The notes: generated by a model not told the origin, from the letters alone. Positions 10,313 to 19,598 are shown, counted from the first letter of the stretch. The stretch: 37,855 nt of DNA from Eubacterium sp. (GCA_017614395.1 JAGABX010000025.1:1-37855); one strand, 5' to 3'. Translations and numbers: made by a program.

Positions 10313-12184
10313 CTATTTCAGCGCTTCCGATATGGTTTCCCATGTTATCGCACGTTCTGAACCCATGGACCAGAAGGCGACTCCCGCAATATCCTGGCTC
10401 GTTGCTTCGGCTATTTTTGCCTTGATCGAGCGTTCATTCTCCATCCAAATGCGGTATGTTTTCTTTTTACCGACCTTCAACTCCGCGTAATACTGGCCGA
10501 GTTCTTTGTCCCAGTTTGCTTTGGCCTCGTTTTTCCACAGCCATGTTTCCGCATCACCCATGCCCATGACCTCACTCGACAGCTCCATGCCGTTCTTTGT
10601 TTCTTTTTCCAGCCAGAGTCTCGTGAAAAACGGCAGGCCGATCACCACGCGGTCTTTACTCATGCGTCCCACACCCTTCGCGATAGCGTCCTGGACATAC
10701 AGAAGAGATGAAACCGAGCCGGCCTCATTGCTGCCCGAATAGTGCTCATCATACGCCATGAATATCACGTAATCAACCACACGTCCCTGCTCAGAGGGGT
10801 TATAGAACATGTTGTACTCACGGATTGGGTAGTTGTCTGTTGAAACGATCCACTGCTCCTTGTGGCATTCAATAACCAACTCACGCAAGAATTCAAGGTA
10901 GCCTGCAGCGGAGTCAGCGGTTACTTTTTCAAAATCCACATTGATTCCGTCACAACCTAATTCCTTCAGCGCATCAACTACGTTTTTGATCAGGCGCCGT
11001 CTCGAGCGTGTCTTGCCGAGAATTTTTGTCAGATTAAATGTTTTATCAGAAGTAAAATCTCTGAGTGTTGGCCAGACCTTACGCCCTGCTTCATGAGCGG
11101 ATGCCACATAGGTATGATCCGCTATTGACGAGATGCCTCCCTTGTTATCATCTAACGTGAACCATGTCGGCGCCAGAACATTAATGCAGTCGGCAATACC
11201 GAGATTTACCGGAAGCTCCGAATGACCTGCGCTTCCGATATTGTGCCAGCCCATGCACAGTTTTTCCCCGAGAGAAAGCTGGGTGAATGTCGTCGGTTCC
11301 GATGTAAAGTCGACCGGCCTGGACTCAGATTTACGGATGACCGCAATCGGCACATATCCGGTAATTCCATCGCGAGTGGTCACAGGCTGAAAATCATTTT
11401 CCTTCTGATGCTCGGTATCGGCAAAGAGCTCATCTCCTGATTTTACTTCGATAAGGTAAGGGTATTTTTCACCCGGCCCGGTTCGCATGTATGAGTCCTC
11501 ACCAATCGTCATGATGGTATAGGTCTTTGTCCGATCGTGAAATATGGCAATACGCGCCGGATCAGTATATTCCGTATACTCACAGGTTGCATTTTTCGCA
11601 ATAAAATCAAGCGCTATATAGAATTCACCGTCGGATTCAATCAGCACTTTTACTCCGTCTGCCTCAGCGTCAAGCGGATAATCCGTAACTGCCTCCTCCG
11701 TCGCGTAGGACAACAGTTTTTCGGTAGTATCAACATACAACCTGTTATCCATATATGAGCCGGCAATATCATAGGGGATATATGTTTTGCCGTCTATGAC
11801 GCGGCCCTTTTTCTCGGAACGCACACCGTCGATTATCAATCCGACCTCGTTCTCTCCGAGCTCGAAGGAAGACGCTACATCGGCTTTTGTCATACTCGGT
11901 CCCAGCATGCGATAAACAAAATAACCGCCTACCGCAGCGCCTGCCAGCAGTATGATCAGAACAATAACCAATATGATCCTTTTTTTTCGTTTACGTTTGA
12001 TTGCCTGTTCCTCGGGTGAGACAAATGTCGGCTCATCCTCATCGCTCATCGACAGCGATTCCTCCAAAGCTCTCTCGATATCATCAGGACCGGGTTCCTC
12101 ATAGCGCTCTATCGGCTGAACGGCAGATCCTTTTTCTACCATTTCTTTTTCTAATTCCTTGAATTCGTCCTCTCTGTCAGACAT
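10313..12184 (-). CDS. Membrane-anchored GH18 family hydrolase
   Basis: The 623-residue protein has an acidic cytoplasmic head of about 62 residues, a basic stop (KRKRKKR), one membrane helix (about 69-91) and an outside region. That region starts with a copper-amine-oxidase-type stalk (about 100-215), continues with a bacterial SH3-like segment (about 222-285, SYMRTGPGEKYPYLIEVKSG), and ends with a GH18 barrel (about 305-623). The GH18 signature DGINVDFE is at 412-419, with the acid/base E419 present. Such proteins cleave beta-1,4 links in peptidoglycan or chitin-like glycans; a wall-remodelling role is inferred. It begins 3 bases after the amidohydrolase gene. Confidence 0.85.
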   Translation of the reverse strand: MSDREDEFKELEKEMVEKGSAVQPIERYEEPGPDDIERALEESLSMSDEDEPTFVSPEEQAIKRKRKKRIILVIVLIILLAGAAVGGYFVYRMLGPSMTKADVASSFELGENEVGLIIDGVRSEKKGRVIDGKTYIPYDIAGSYMDNRLYVDTTEKLLSYATEEAVTDYPLDAEADGVKVLIESDGEFYIALDFIAKNATCEYTEYTDPARIAIFHDRTKTYTIMTIGEDSYMRTGPGEKYPYLIEVKSGDELFADTEHQKENDFQPVTTRDGITGYVPIAVIRKSESRPVDFTSEPTTFTQLSLGEKLCMGWHNIGSAGHSELPVNLGIADCINVLAPTWFTLDDNKGGISSIADHTYVASAHEAGRKVWPTLRDFTSDKTFNLTKILGKTRSRRRLIKNVVDALKELGCDGINVDFEKVTADSAAGYLEFLRELVIECHKEQWIVSTDNYPIREYNMFYNPSEQGRVVDYVIFMAYDEHYSGSNEAGSVSSLLYVQDAIAKGVGRMSKDRVVIGLPFFTRLWLEKETKNGMELSSEVMGMGDAETWLWKNEAKANWDKELGQYYAELKVGKKKTYRIWMENERSIKAKIAEATSQDIAGVAFWSMGSERAITWETISEALK

Positions 12185-12187
12185 CGG

Positions 12188-13018
12188 TTATCCCCTTCTC
12201 TTCAGGTTCAACAACTCCACTGCGTTGTTCCCGAGTATTTTTTCCTTCTCCTCTTTGCGAAGAGAGGTATTGTTTATCCATTTCAAACTCTTTTTCTGTC
12301 CTGCCCACGGCCAGTCCGTTCCAAACAGTACTTTTTCCGCGCCAAACGCGCGTACCATCTTAACAAATTTCTCCTCATCCAGCATCCCGTCCACACCGAC
12401 AACGGTAGTCGAAAATGACGTGTCTATGTGTACTTTTTCATCCGCCAGTGTATCAGTTACCTCATCCCACATGCGCCAGCCGCCCATATGGGCAAGTATC
12501 AGGCGATCAGTTCCGGTATCACGCAATACATTTTTTATTCGCTGCGGAGTCGTATGCACCGGGTCGGGCAAACCGATGTCAACACCAGCATGCACTACTA
12601 TAAAAAGACCGAGCTCAGTAGCCGTTTCGATGATCCTTTTGTATCTGTCATCATCAAAAAAGACTCCCTGATAATCAGGATGAAGCTTGATGCCCTTGAG
12701 TCCCAGCGACGCAACTCCGCGGAGTACACGTTTATGGTCGGGCGAATCCGGATGGATTGCCCCGAATGACATCAATCGTTTACGATTCGAAGCGAGGTTG
12801 GTCTTAAATGCAACTTCATTTATCGTAGCGACCTGATGGGGAGTTGTCGCCACCGGCTGGATGATGGAGAGATCGATTTCCGCCTCCTCAGATGAAGCAG
12901 TCAGTCCGCCGGCCGTTCCGTCGCCCTGTGCCTCTATCCCCGCAACCCCCTTGAGAACATCAACCGTTTTTTCCGCAATGGCATCCGGATAAGTATGTGT
13001 ATGAATGTCAACTATCAT
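12188..13018 (-). CDS. Amidohydrolase-2 family metal-dependent hydrolase
   Basis: A TIM-barrel hydrolase of the amidohydrolase-related family, which also includes decarboxylases acting on carboxylated aromatics. Metal-ligand motifs occur in order: DIHTHTYP at the N-terminus, IKLHPDYQG, IVVHAG, ILAHMGGW and LFGTDWPW. The ATG at 13018 places DIHTHT right at the start and has GGAG 9 bases upstream. A GTG at 13072 would add 18 residues without family character. It lies downstream of iorAB and 3 bases before the GH18 gene. The substrate cannot be told from sequence. Confidence 0.8.
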   Translation of the reverse strand: MIVDIHTHTYPDAIAEKTVDVLKGVAGIEAQGDGTAGGLTASSEEAEIDLSIIQPVATTPHQVATINEVAFKTNLASNRKRLMSFGAIHPDSPDHKRVLRGVASLGLKGIKLHPDYQGVFFDDDRYKRIIETATELGLFIVVHAGVDIGLPDPVHTTPQRIKNVLRDTGTDRLILAHMGGWRMWDEVTDTLADEKVHIDTSFSTTVVGVDGMLDEEKFVKMVRAFGAEKVLFGTDWPWAGQKKSLKWINNTSLRKEEKEKILGNNAVELLNLKRRG

Positions 13019-13051
13019 TAATCTGAACTCCGCTTTACATGATGTCCTGTC

Positions 13052-13084
13052 AATGCTGCCACCTTTAAACACAAATGCAGCATT
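13052..13084 (-). other. Hairpin between iorB and the amidohydrolase gene
   Basis: A perfect 8-base inverted repeat, AATGCTGC (13052-13059) and GCAGCATT (13077-13084), encloses 17 bases in the 95-base gap. On the minus strand no T-run follows, so it is unlikely to be a strong terminator. It may protect the iorAB message or attenuate read-through. Confidence 0.4.
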
Positions 13085-13113
13085 TCCGATGTTTGTTTTC
13101 CGATTAACTACTT

Positions 13114-13686
13114 TCAGTTACTCTCATAGCCAACAACAAAAGCCTTCTGGTTGAGCTCGACCGTTTTCGGTGGAACGAGTCCGGCGATTACATCGAGCCA
13201 CTCCTGTTTTTCAAAATCCATGTTTTTAGCAGCCACACCGATGATGACCGTGTTGAACACGCGGGCGTTACCGAGTTTTTTTGCCTCCGCCATGGCATCT
13301 ATTGAAATGACCTTGTGATCCTTCTCTATTGTTTCTATGATGTCCGCAGGGTACTCCGCAGCACCCATCACGACCGGCATAGGATCCATGCGCTGGTCGT
13401 TCACTATCAGGACACCGTCCTTTTTCAAAAAGTGTGCGTAGCGCATCGCCTCGAGGCGCTCGAACGCGATTAGCACATCCGCCTGTCCCTCCTCGACGAT
13501 CGGCTCATACACTCGGTCGCCGTAGCGCACATATGTGACAACGGAACCGCCGCGCTGCGCCATGCCGTGTACCTCGGAGAGTTTAACATCATAGCCGGCC
13601 TTTCGAATGATGCCACCCAGGATTCGGCTGGTAAGAAGTGTTCCCTGACCGCCTACTCCGACGATCATTATGTTTTTTGTTTCCAT
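13114..13686 (-). CDS. iorB: Indolepyruvate:ferredoxin oxidoreductase subunit beta
   Basis: Gamma-type domain subunit of the oxygen-sensitive enzyme that oxidatively decarboxylates aryl-pyruvates (from Trp, Phe or Tyr) to aryl-acetyl-CoA, reducing ferredoxin. The 190 residues open with IMIVGVGGQGTLLTSRILG, continue with VHGMAQRGGSVVTYVRYG, and match IorB in length. AAGGAG precedes the ATG, and the start lies 1 base after the iorA stop, so the subunits are co-translated. Confidence 0.95.
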   Translation of the reverse strand: METKNIMIVGVGGQGTLLTSRILGGIIRKAGYDVKLSEVHGMAQRGGSVVTYVRYGDRVYEPIVEEGQADVLIAFERLEAMRYAHFLKKDGVLIVNDQRMDPMPVVMGAAEYPADIIETIEKDHKVISIDAMAEAKKLGNARVFNTVIIGVAAKNMDFEKQEWLDVIAGLVPPKTVELNQKAFVVGYESN

Positions 13687-13687
13687 T

Positions 13688-15427
13688 TTATCTCTCCTTT
13701 ATCTCGATGGCACCGAACGGGCATAACCGCGAACACAGTCCACAGCCATTGCACATAGTCTCATCAATCGAGATCGTTCCGTCCTCGTTTTTCGTCAGCG
13801 CCGGGCAGCCCGGTTTCAGACAGGCGCCGCATTTCTTGCACTTTTCAGGATCCGGAACACATTTGTTCGGGAATTTCATTCCTTTGAGCAATGCGCACGG
13901 ACCGCAGGCGATGATGACGGAAACCTCGTCCTTCGCCACCTCTTCCTTTACTACTTTTTCAAACTTCTCGATATCGAATACATCGACCTCGACCACGTTT
14001 TTCACGCCGATGGATTCACACAGCTTGTATATGCTGACCGCCGGAACCTCCTTGCCCTGCAGCGTTTTACCGGTAGCGGCGTGGTCCTGATGTCCGGTCA
14101 TGCCGGTGGTCGAATTATCCATGATGATCACTGTGCCGGTGCCCTGGTTGTAAACCATATCGATCAGGGAATTGACGCCCGTATGCATGAAGGTCGAGTC
14201 ACCGATGACAGCTACCCAGTTTTTAATATACTCCCTGCCCTTCGCCATCTCCATGCCGTGAAGCGTTGAGATGCTCGCGCCCATGCAAACCGTCGTGTCG
14301 ATAACGCCGAGAGGCGGTGCCACACCGAGCGTGTAACAGCCAATATCGCCGGCCGCGTGGAGCTTTAACTTTTTCAATACGGAAAAAGTAGAGCGGTGTG
14401 GACAGCCCGGACACAGTATGGGCGGACGCGCCGGGAGATTCTCGAATGATTTTGTTTCAGGTTTGACGCCGAGAATTTTTTCACGGAGAAGGTTGGCGCT
14501 GTATTCACCCTGTTTTGTAAAAAGTTCCTTACCGATGCAGTCGATGCCCCAGGCTCTGACCTGCTCCTCAATAACCGGCTCCAGCTCCTCAAAAATATAA
14601 AGTTTGTCTACCTTTTCCGCGAATTCCTCGATCAGTTTTTTCGGGAGAGGATAGACCATGCCGAGTTTCAGAACCGAAGCCTCCGGGAATACTTCCTTCA
14701 CATACTGGTAGGGGATCCCGCTGGTGATGAATCCGATTTTGGTATCACCGTATTCTGCCCTGTTTATAGCAAAAGAGGAAGCGTCATTCTCCAAACGGTT
14801 CATACGCTCCTCTACATGAATGTGCCTGATTTTCGCGTTCGCCGGCACCATGACATTTTTCCCGGGATTGCGCTCATAGGGTTTGTCATCGGGTACAACA
14901 CGTTCCCCAAGCTCCACAACGCCCTGGGAATGAGCCAGGCGTGTTGTCGTGCGCAGGATGACCGGCGTGTCATACTCCTCGCTGATGCGCATGGCCTCAC
15001 CAACGAAGTCCTTGGCCTCCTGGGAATCGGATGGCTCGATCACAGGCACGAGAGCGGCACGGGCGATCGCACGGGTGTCCTGTTCGTTCTGGGAACTGTA
15101 GAGTCCCGGATCATCCGCCACGACGATCATCAGGCCGGCGTTGGCGCCGATATATGAAACAGTATAGAGCGGATCGGAAGCCACATTGAGACCGACGCAT
15201 TTCATGGATGCCATGGCGCGCGCGCCGACCATGGAGGCGCCGATGGCGACCTCGGTGGCGACCTTCTCATTCGGCGACCACTCCGCATAGATTTCCGGAT
15301 ATTTTACGATGTTTTCGCTGATCTCGGTACTGGGCGTGCCCGGATATGCGGCGGATACCTTGACTCCTGCCTCATATGCGCCGCGGGCGATAGCCTCATT
15401 ACCGAGTAGAATTGTTGTTTCTGACAT
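13688..15427 (-). CDS. iorA: Indolepyruvate:ferredoxin oxidoreductase subunit alpha
   Basis: Catalytic subunit with thiamine diphosphate and iron-sulfur clusters, 579 residues. The N-terminal pyrimidine-binding domain begins LLGNEAIARGAYEAGVKVSAAYPGTPSTEI. The TPP region holds CPGCPHRSTF, and the Mg-TPP motif reads GDSTFMHTGVNSLIDMVYN. The C-terminus has two 4Fe-4S motifs: CKKCGACLKPGCP (Cx2Cx2Cx4CP, the IorA hallmark) and CNGCGLCSRLCP. AAGGAG lies before the ATG. Together with iorB it links aromatic amino-acid fermentation to the ferredoxin pool. Confidence 0.97.
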   Translation of the reverse strand: MSETTILLGNEAIARGAYEAGVKVSAAYPGTPSTEISENIVKYPEIYAEWSPNEKVATEVAIGASMVGARAMASMKCVGLNVASDPLYTVSYIGANAGLMIVVADDPGLYSSQNEQDTRAIARAALVPVIEPSDSQEAKDFVGEAMRISEEYDTPVILRTTTRLAHSQGVVELGERVVPDDKPYERNPGKNVMVPANAKIRHIHVEERMNRLENDASSFAINRAEYGDTKIGFITSGIPYQYVKEVFPEASVLKLGMVYPLPKKLIEEFAEKVDKLYIFEELEPVIEEQVRAWGIDCIGKELFTKQGEYSANLLREKILGVKPETKSFENLPARPPILCPGCPHRSTFSVLKKLKLHAAGDIGCYTLGVAPPLGVIDTTVCMGASISTLHGMEMAKGREYIKNWVAVIGDSTFMHTGVNSLIDMVYNQGTGTVIIMDNSTTGMTGHQDHAATGKTLQGKEVPAVSIYKLCESIGVKNVVEVDVFDIEKFEKVVKEEVAKDEVSVIIACGPCALLKGMKFPNKCVPDPEKCKKCGACLKPGCPALTKNEDGTISIDETMCNGCGLCSRLCPFGAIEIKER

Positions 15428-15463
15428 GGTAGAACTCCTTTCGTTTGGTCACAACCGTTTTCA

Positions 15464-15492
15464 ATTTTAACACAAAACGGCAAAATCTGCAA
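15464..15492 (-). promoter_or_regulatory. Promoter of iorAB
   Basis: Minus-strand TTGCAG (15487-15492), a 17-base spacer, then TAAAAT (15464-15469), 37 bases before the iorA ATG. It follows directly after the terminator of the NYN gene, marking the start of a separate transcription unit. Confidence 0.75.
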
Positions 15493-15495
15493 GAG

Positions 15496-15531
15496 AAAAA
15501 AGAAAAAATGCCCCGAAAGCATGGGGCATTT
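15496..15531 (-). terminator. Rho-independent terminator of the NYN gene
   Basis: AAATGCCCC and GGGGCATTT (15506-15514 and 15523-15531) form a 9-base stem with an 8-base loop. On the minus strand TTTTTTCTTTTTTC follows. It starts 8 bases beyond the stop codon of the NYN-domain gene. Confidence 0.9.
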
Positions 15532-15538
15532 AATTGAT

Positions 15539-16480
15539 TTAATCCTCATAGTCAAAAAACTCCCTGCGGATGTAGACATTTTTCTGGTTGTTTTCTAGTT
15601 TTTCCACCTGCAGGTCAGGTATGCTGTGGACGAATTTCTGGAAGGTCGCGTAGCCGATCTGGGACGGCTTGAAATTCGGATAACGCTCGTAGATCCGGTT
15701 TGCGAGCTGGCTGATATCCATGCCGGTGATGCCTTCTTTATCCACGCACTTAACAGCAAAGGCTATGATTTCCGATGTGTCGTTTTTCAGCGCAACCGTA
15801 ACCGTGGATTTGTTGCGGCGCAGTTCAAACCCATCCATCTCCTCGATGAATTTGGACAGGGAGCTGTAGCCGTAATTTCGCACGTCGAAGTCGGAATACT
15901 TTTTCACGAGAGCGCTGCCGATCTCGCCAAGTCCCGTTTCGCGCCCGTCGTTCTCGTTCGTCGTGATAATCTCGATGATTGCGTCGGCAATCTTTTTCTT
16001 GGAAACAATGTTCTGTTTTTTCTTTTTATCTGCCTTGCCGCCCTCGCCATCGATGAGAAGCTCCAAATCCGTGAATACCGAGCAGGCGCCGCGGAATGAT
16101 TTGGGCGTTTTGCTCTCTCCCATGCCGATGACCTCCATGCCGGACTCGCGCAGACGGCTGGCCAGCCGCGTGAAATCACCGTCAGACGACACGAGACAGA
16201 ATCCCTCCACGTTCCCCTCGTAGAGGATGTCCATGGCGTCAATGATCAGGGCAGAATCAGTGGAGTTTTTGCCGGTCGTATTCTGGAACTGCTGGATCGG
16301 TGTGATCGATCGCTCCGCTAACTCGTTTTTCCACCGGTGCATCTGGTTGGTCGTGAAATCCCCGTAGATACGGCGATATGTGACGATCCCGTGCCGGGTC
16401 ATCTCGTCCAGTATCACATCGATGTATTTGGCGGATATGTTATCCGAGTCGATCAGTAATGCAAATCGTTTGTCGTTCAA
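15539..16480 (-). CDS. NYN-domain RNase-like protein with two OST-HTH domains
   Basis: The N-terminal ~140 residues form a NYN (PIN-like) nuclease domain: FALLIDSDNIS, RIYGDFT, NSTDSALIIDAMDILY and CLVSSDGDFTRLASRLRE, with conserved acids D11, D75, D81, D100 and D102. After a Lys-rich linker come two OST-HTH/LOTUS-type winged domains (about 157-232 and 233-308, with SSLSKFIEEMDGF and ATFQKFVHSIPDL), expected to bind RNA. A cytoplasmic RNA-processing role is inferred. The start is TTG: GAGGT lies 8 bases upstream, and the domain begins four residues in. The gene is monocistronic with its own promoter and terminator. Confidence 0.88.
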   Translation of the reverse strand: MNDKRFALLIDSDNISAKYIDVILDEMTRHGIVTYRRIYGDFTTNQMHRWKNELAERSITPIQQFQNTTGKNSTDSALIIDAMDILYEGNVEGFCLVSSDGDFTRLASRLRESGMEVIGMGESKTPKSFRGACSVFTDLELLIDGEGGKADKKKKQNIVSKKKIADAIIEIITTNENDGRETGLGEIGSALVKKYSDFDVRNYGYSSLSKFIEEMDGFELRRNKSTVTVALKNDTSEIIAFAVKCVDKEGITGMDISQLANRIYERYPNFKPSQIGYATFQKFVHSIPDLQVEKLENNQKNVYIRREFFDYED

Positions 16481-16514
16481 TTGTTTTTACCTCGTTTTCT
16501 TTTCTTAGACAATC

Positions 16515-16543
16515 ATTTTATCACGAAACAGGAGATTCCGCAA
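16515..16543 (-). promoter_or_regulatory. Promoter of the NYN gene
   Basis: Minus-strand TTGCGG (16538-16543), 17 bases, then TAAAAT (16515-16520), 34 bases before the TTG start. The rest of the 184-base gap to the lipase-like gene holds a 10-base tandem duplication (16559-16578) and no evident gene or terminator. Confidence 0.72.
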
Positions 16544-16664
16544 GAGAAAAAGGGAAATCTGTGATGTTCTGTGATGTTCCGGCATAGATGATAGACTGCA
16601 TTACAGTAAACGCAAAAAGCACCGTGTTACTTATAATGTCTCCGGAATGATGTGTTAAAACATA

Positions 16665-19088
16665 TTATTTCCTAACTGATCTTCTCTTATTCTTCTTTCG
16701 TTTCCACAGGAAAAAGCCCCCGCCGCCAGCCGCTGCAGCAGTCAATCCCCCTCCGAGGAGCCACCAGAATGCGCTGCTGCCCGAGCCTTCCGTTTGTTCG
16801 TTCTCATTTTCAGTCTCAATCTCCTCACTCTCCTCCGGCTCTTCACTCTCCTCAGGCACAGGCTCGCGATAAACCGGGCGAATCTGATTATGATATGACT
16901 TACCGAAATTCACTTTCAATTCCAAAGTGTTTTCATGTGAGATAATAACTCCGGTTTCATCTGTCCAGCCGTAGAACTCAAGTCCTGACGGTGCCTCTCC
17001 CGGAGTTAATTCTATATCATAATCCGCACGCGGATTAACCACCAAAGTTCTGGTCGCGGATAATTGTTCAGCGATTTCTGCGGTTGTATTGTCAGAGGTT
17101 GCTGCGGTTGCACTGTCTGAGGTCTCTGCAGTCACACTGTCTGAAATACCTGCATTAGAATTATCTGAAACTCCTGTCGTCTCTGTAAAATCAGACGATT
17201 TTGAAGTAATGTCATAATATATATTGTTACCCTCGTCAGGTTTCAGTTTGCTCCCATCCGACTGTTCTCCCACAGTATAAACCGACGGATCCTTCGAGCC
17301 AACTGTCCTGCCTTTTTCTATAACCGCAACCGGCGAATTCTTTTTATAAATCACAGCATTAATATGTTCGCAGTCATTTAGTTTAATCGTCTCCTGCTCG
17401 CCGTTAATCCGGTCGGGTATATCACGATAGTTTTTATCCTTTTTCTTTAACAATTCATAATATGTTTCGGGAGAGTGCGCCTTCGCTATCGCGCCGGCAT
17501 TTTTAATGAGCGATCCGAGAAGTGTAAATCCCTGCGAGCCCGAGTGCACGTAGTCGTAATGCGCAACCTCGATAACCGTACGGATAAGTGCCTTCCACAT
17601 GGACGCTAATTCCTGATACTCCCCGGTAGTCAGTTCCGCCTTTAACGATTCTCCAAACCATCCCCAAAGCGTCCCGTAGATCTCGTTTCTATCCTCAATG
17701 CTCATGTCAGAAATTCCCTCGCGAACGGCATCAACTATATCAGAAAGCTTGAACAGACCTTTTGCTCCGAGCCGGCTCTGAAAATCTGCTATGGAATTGG
17801 CAATTTTTACTATTTGTTCCGAATCAGCGGACATCACAAAGCGCAGAAACCACGAAAAAATAGTTTCCAACGATGCTTCACCCTCTATTTTATAATTACA
17901 AAAAGCATCACGATCCGGCGCTACAGTTGATTGGAGCGCCTCGAGAAGCCTGTTGACCACATCCTTTGTGTCCTTCATGTCGGAGGCGACCGGCACAAAT
18001 TTAAGCTCATCAGGAACGGTTATTACAAAATTGTCCATAGAATAAGTGACCTCAATTCGATACGCCTGGAATACTGGATTGATTCCAGTCGTGTCATCTA
18101 CTACGGTATCGTCGCCATAATGGGTGAATCCCATATATGACGGCGCCACCAGCGGTACCGTATCCACACAGTTAACTGTGCAATGTGAGTTCGGATAACT
18201 GCGGTTTTTTTCATATGCTGCCTGCGGAGTTGCAAATGAATATCCGTAAACATTCGTTCCGGAGGGATCGTATTCATCGGTCAGCATATGAGTCAGGAGA
18301 TCAGTTACCGCGCCCGCTCTTGAGAATCCGGCAATCCAGAATTTTGTATGATCGGTGTCAATATTGTTTTCACGAATGTATGCATCAACAATGTTTTTAG
18401 CACGTTTCGCCGCAGTGTCAAAGCCCTCGGAATCGCCTGAATCACCGACCTTCATATTGCCGACCCACTCTTTTTCATAGCCCGCCCCTCGTATTCCGAT
18501 CGGAACTAGAGTGTAGTCCGTGCCTCCAATAATTATCTGTTTCTGCCCGAGTACAACACCAATGGTATCCTCGCCGGGTTTGGTCGTGAAATCCGCGTTG
18601 ACCGCTATATCGGTACACCCAATGTGATTCAGCATCTCACGCGCATTCATAGATTTGTTTTTGTAATCTATCGTTCCGCCCTCGGTTGTCGCCATGGATG
18701 CCCCTGCGAAACACAATGACATCGTGGCGAGTTGCTCATCATAAACAACCGCACTCTGCTCGAAATAGCCATCTGAATAAAAAAAACGATCACGAACATC
18801 GCTGTTTGCATCCCCACCGAGATAACTGAAATAACCGGTGATTACAGGATGACCGTTATATGATGGAATGGAATCGATCGGATTGGCTGTAGGTTCTTCC
18901 TGCGAACCCGAAACAGCCTCAAACTGAGAACCGTTATAAGGTGCGGATTCAAACTGACCATCCTGTTCTGCGTCGGCAGTGGGAACAGCAGAAAACAACG
19001 ATGATATCAAAAAAAAAGTCATAAAAACAAACCAACGCAGGGTCATGCCTGCGCAGCGATTCTTTCTATGACTCATCCGGTGTATCAT
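16665..19088 (-). CDS. Secreted, cell-surface-anchored lipase-like hydrolase
   Basis: The 807-residue protein has a signal peptide (about residues 14-40, ending PTADA). An alpha/beta-hydrolase core of class-3 lipase type carries the nucleophile motif GFSRAG with S256, followed by NCVDTVPLVAPSYMGFTHYG, which supplies likely Asp309 and His323. A helical region follows (about 380-560), then a low-complexity stretch with 8-residue repeats near residues 635-670, a small beta domain, and an acidic Glu-rich spacer. The end is a Gly/Ala membrane helix with a KRKKNKRR tail. It resembles a wall-spanning esterase. The substrate is unknown. GGGAG stands 8 bases before the ATG. Confidence 0.75.
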   Translation of the reverse strand: MIHRMSHRKNRCAGMTLRWFVFMTFFLISSLFSAVPTADAEQDGQFESAPYNGSQFEAVSGSQEEPTANPIDSIPSYNGHPVITGYFSYLGGDANSDVRDRFFYSDGYFEQSAVVYDEQLATMSLCFAGASMATTEGGTIDYKNKSMNAREMLNHIGCTDIAVNADFTTKPGEDTIGVVLGQKQIIIGGTDYTLVPIGIRGAGYEKEWVGNMKVGDSGDSEGFDTAAKRAKNIVDAYIRENNIDTDHTKFWIAGFSRAGAVTDLLTHMLTDEYDPSGTNVYGYSFATPQAAYEKNRSYPNSHCTVNCVDTVPLVAPSYMGFTHYGDDTVVDDTTGINPVFQAYRIEVTYSMDNFVITVPDELKFVPVASDMKDTKDVVNRLLEALQSTVAPDRDAFCNYKIEGEASLETIFSWFLRFVMSADSEQIVKIANSIADFQSRLGAKGLFKLSDIVDAVREGISDMSIEDRNEIYGTLWGWFGESLKAELTTGEYQELASMWKALIRTVIEVAHYDYVHSGSQGFTLLGSLIKNAGAIAKAHSPETYYELLKKKDKNYRDIPDRINGEQETIKLNDCEHINAVIYKKNSPVAVIEKGRTVGSKDPSVYTVGEQSDGSKLKPDEGNNIYYDITSKSSDFTETTGVSDNSNAGISDSVTAETSDSATAATSDNTTAEIAEQLSATRTLVVNPRADYDIELTPGEAPSGLEFYGWTDETGVIISHENTLELKVNFGKSYHNQIRPVYREPVPEESEEPEESEEIETENENEQTEGSGSSAFWWLLGGGLTAAAAGGGGFFLWKRKKNKRRSVRK
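17080..17175 (-). repeat. Four 24-base tandem repeats in the lipase-like gene
   Basis: Four imperfect 24-base units start at 17080, 17104, 17128 and 17152 and encode an 8-residue unit of the form TAxTSDxx. The unit length keeps the frame, so copy number could change without breaking the gene. The stretch probably acts as a flexible Ser/Thr-rich linker. Confidence 0.8.
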
Positions 19089-19137
19089 CTTCAGTCTCCC
19101 TTTTTCTCTTCCAATTCAACCATAGCATAAATTCATA

Positions 19138-19323
19138 TCAAATGGATGCAGCCTGAGATGTTACCGATTGTGGATTCACTCGCTGAAAACCCTTTAATTC
19201 ATCGTCTGAAAACTCTGGGCAATCTTCATCAAATTCAATCGGATAATTGTCCAATTCATCTAATTCTTTTTTTTGTTCATCTGTTAGTGGCTTTAGTTCG
19301 TCAATTGTTACGTTTACAGTCAT
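19138..19323 (-). CDS. Putative antitoxin partner of the BrnT-type toxin
   Basis: A 61-residue acidic protein (LTDEQKKELDELDNYPIEFD, then DEDCPEFSDDELKGF) overlapping the end of the toxin gene by 23 bases. Small proteins with a PIxxDEDxPE core are found beside BrnT toxins. It lacks a clear ribbon-helix-helix pattern, so the exact antitoxin family is not assigned. Function is taken mainly from its position. Confidence 0.6.
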   Translation of the reverse strand: MTVNVTIDELKPLTDEQKKELDELDNYPIEFDEDCPEFSDDELKGFQRVNPQSVTSQAASI

Positions 19324-19579
19324 AATACATCTTCCTCTCTTTCTCTGTTGCTTTTCTGGCTGAGATTATCCTTGTGACTTCACCACGCTCAGTATAAACA
19401 ACACTTATGATATTCTCAACCATTCCAATAACCACATATCTTTCCTCCCCATAATCCATTCTTTCATCGAGAATCTCAATCCTATAATAGTCCCAAAAAA
19501 CACGTATAGCATTCTCAAAGCATATATGATGTTTTTTCTTGTTTTCTTCGTTTTTTTGTTTATCCCATTCAAACTGCAT
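19301..19579 (-). CDS. brnT: BrnT-type toxin
   Basis: Predicted RelE-fold ribonuclease toxin of a type II toxin-antitoxin pair. The 92 residues show the BrnT pattern: FEWDKQKNEENKKKHHICFE at the start, a central ERYVVIGM strand, and VVYTERGEVTRIISARKATE, with the Arg-rich active region. The ATG at 19579 is preferred: the two upstream ATGs would lie in front of the predicted transcript start, and AGGAGG lies at 19592-19597. That spacing of 12 bases is somewhat long, and an ATT at 19585 would be closer. Confidence 0.82.
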   Translation of the reverse strand: MQFEWDKQKNEENKKKHHICFENAIRVFWDYYRIEILDERMDYGEERYVVIGMVENIISVVYTERGEVTRIISARKATEKERKMYYDCKRNN

Positions 19580-19598
19580 CTCAATATTGTTCCTCCTC

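Noticed and set aside
16559..16578. Tandem duplication CTGTGATGTT twice, considered as an operator
   Set aside because: It lies upstream of the NYN promoter but is a single short duplication without symmetry; evidence is too thin.
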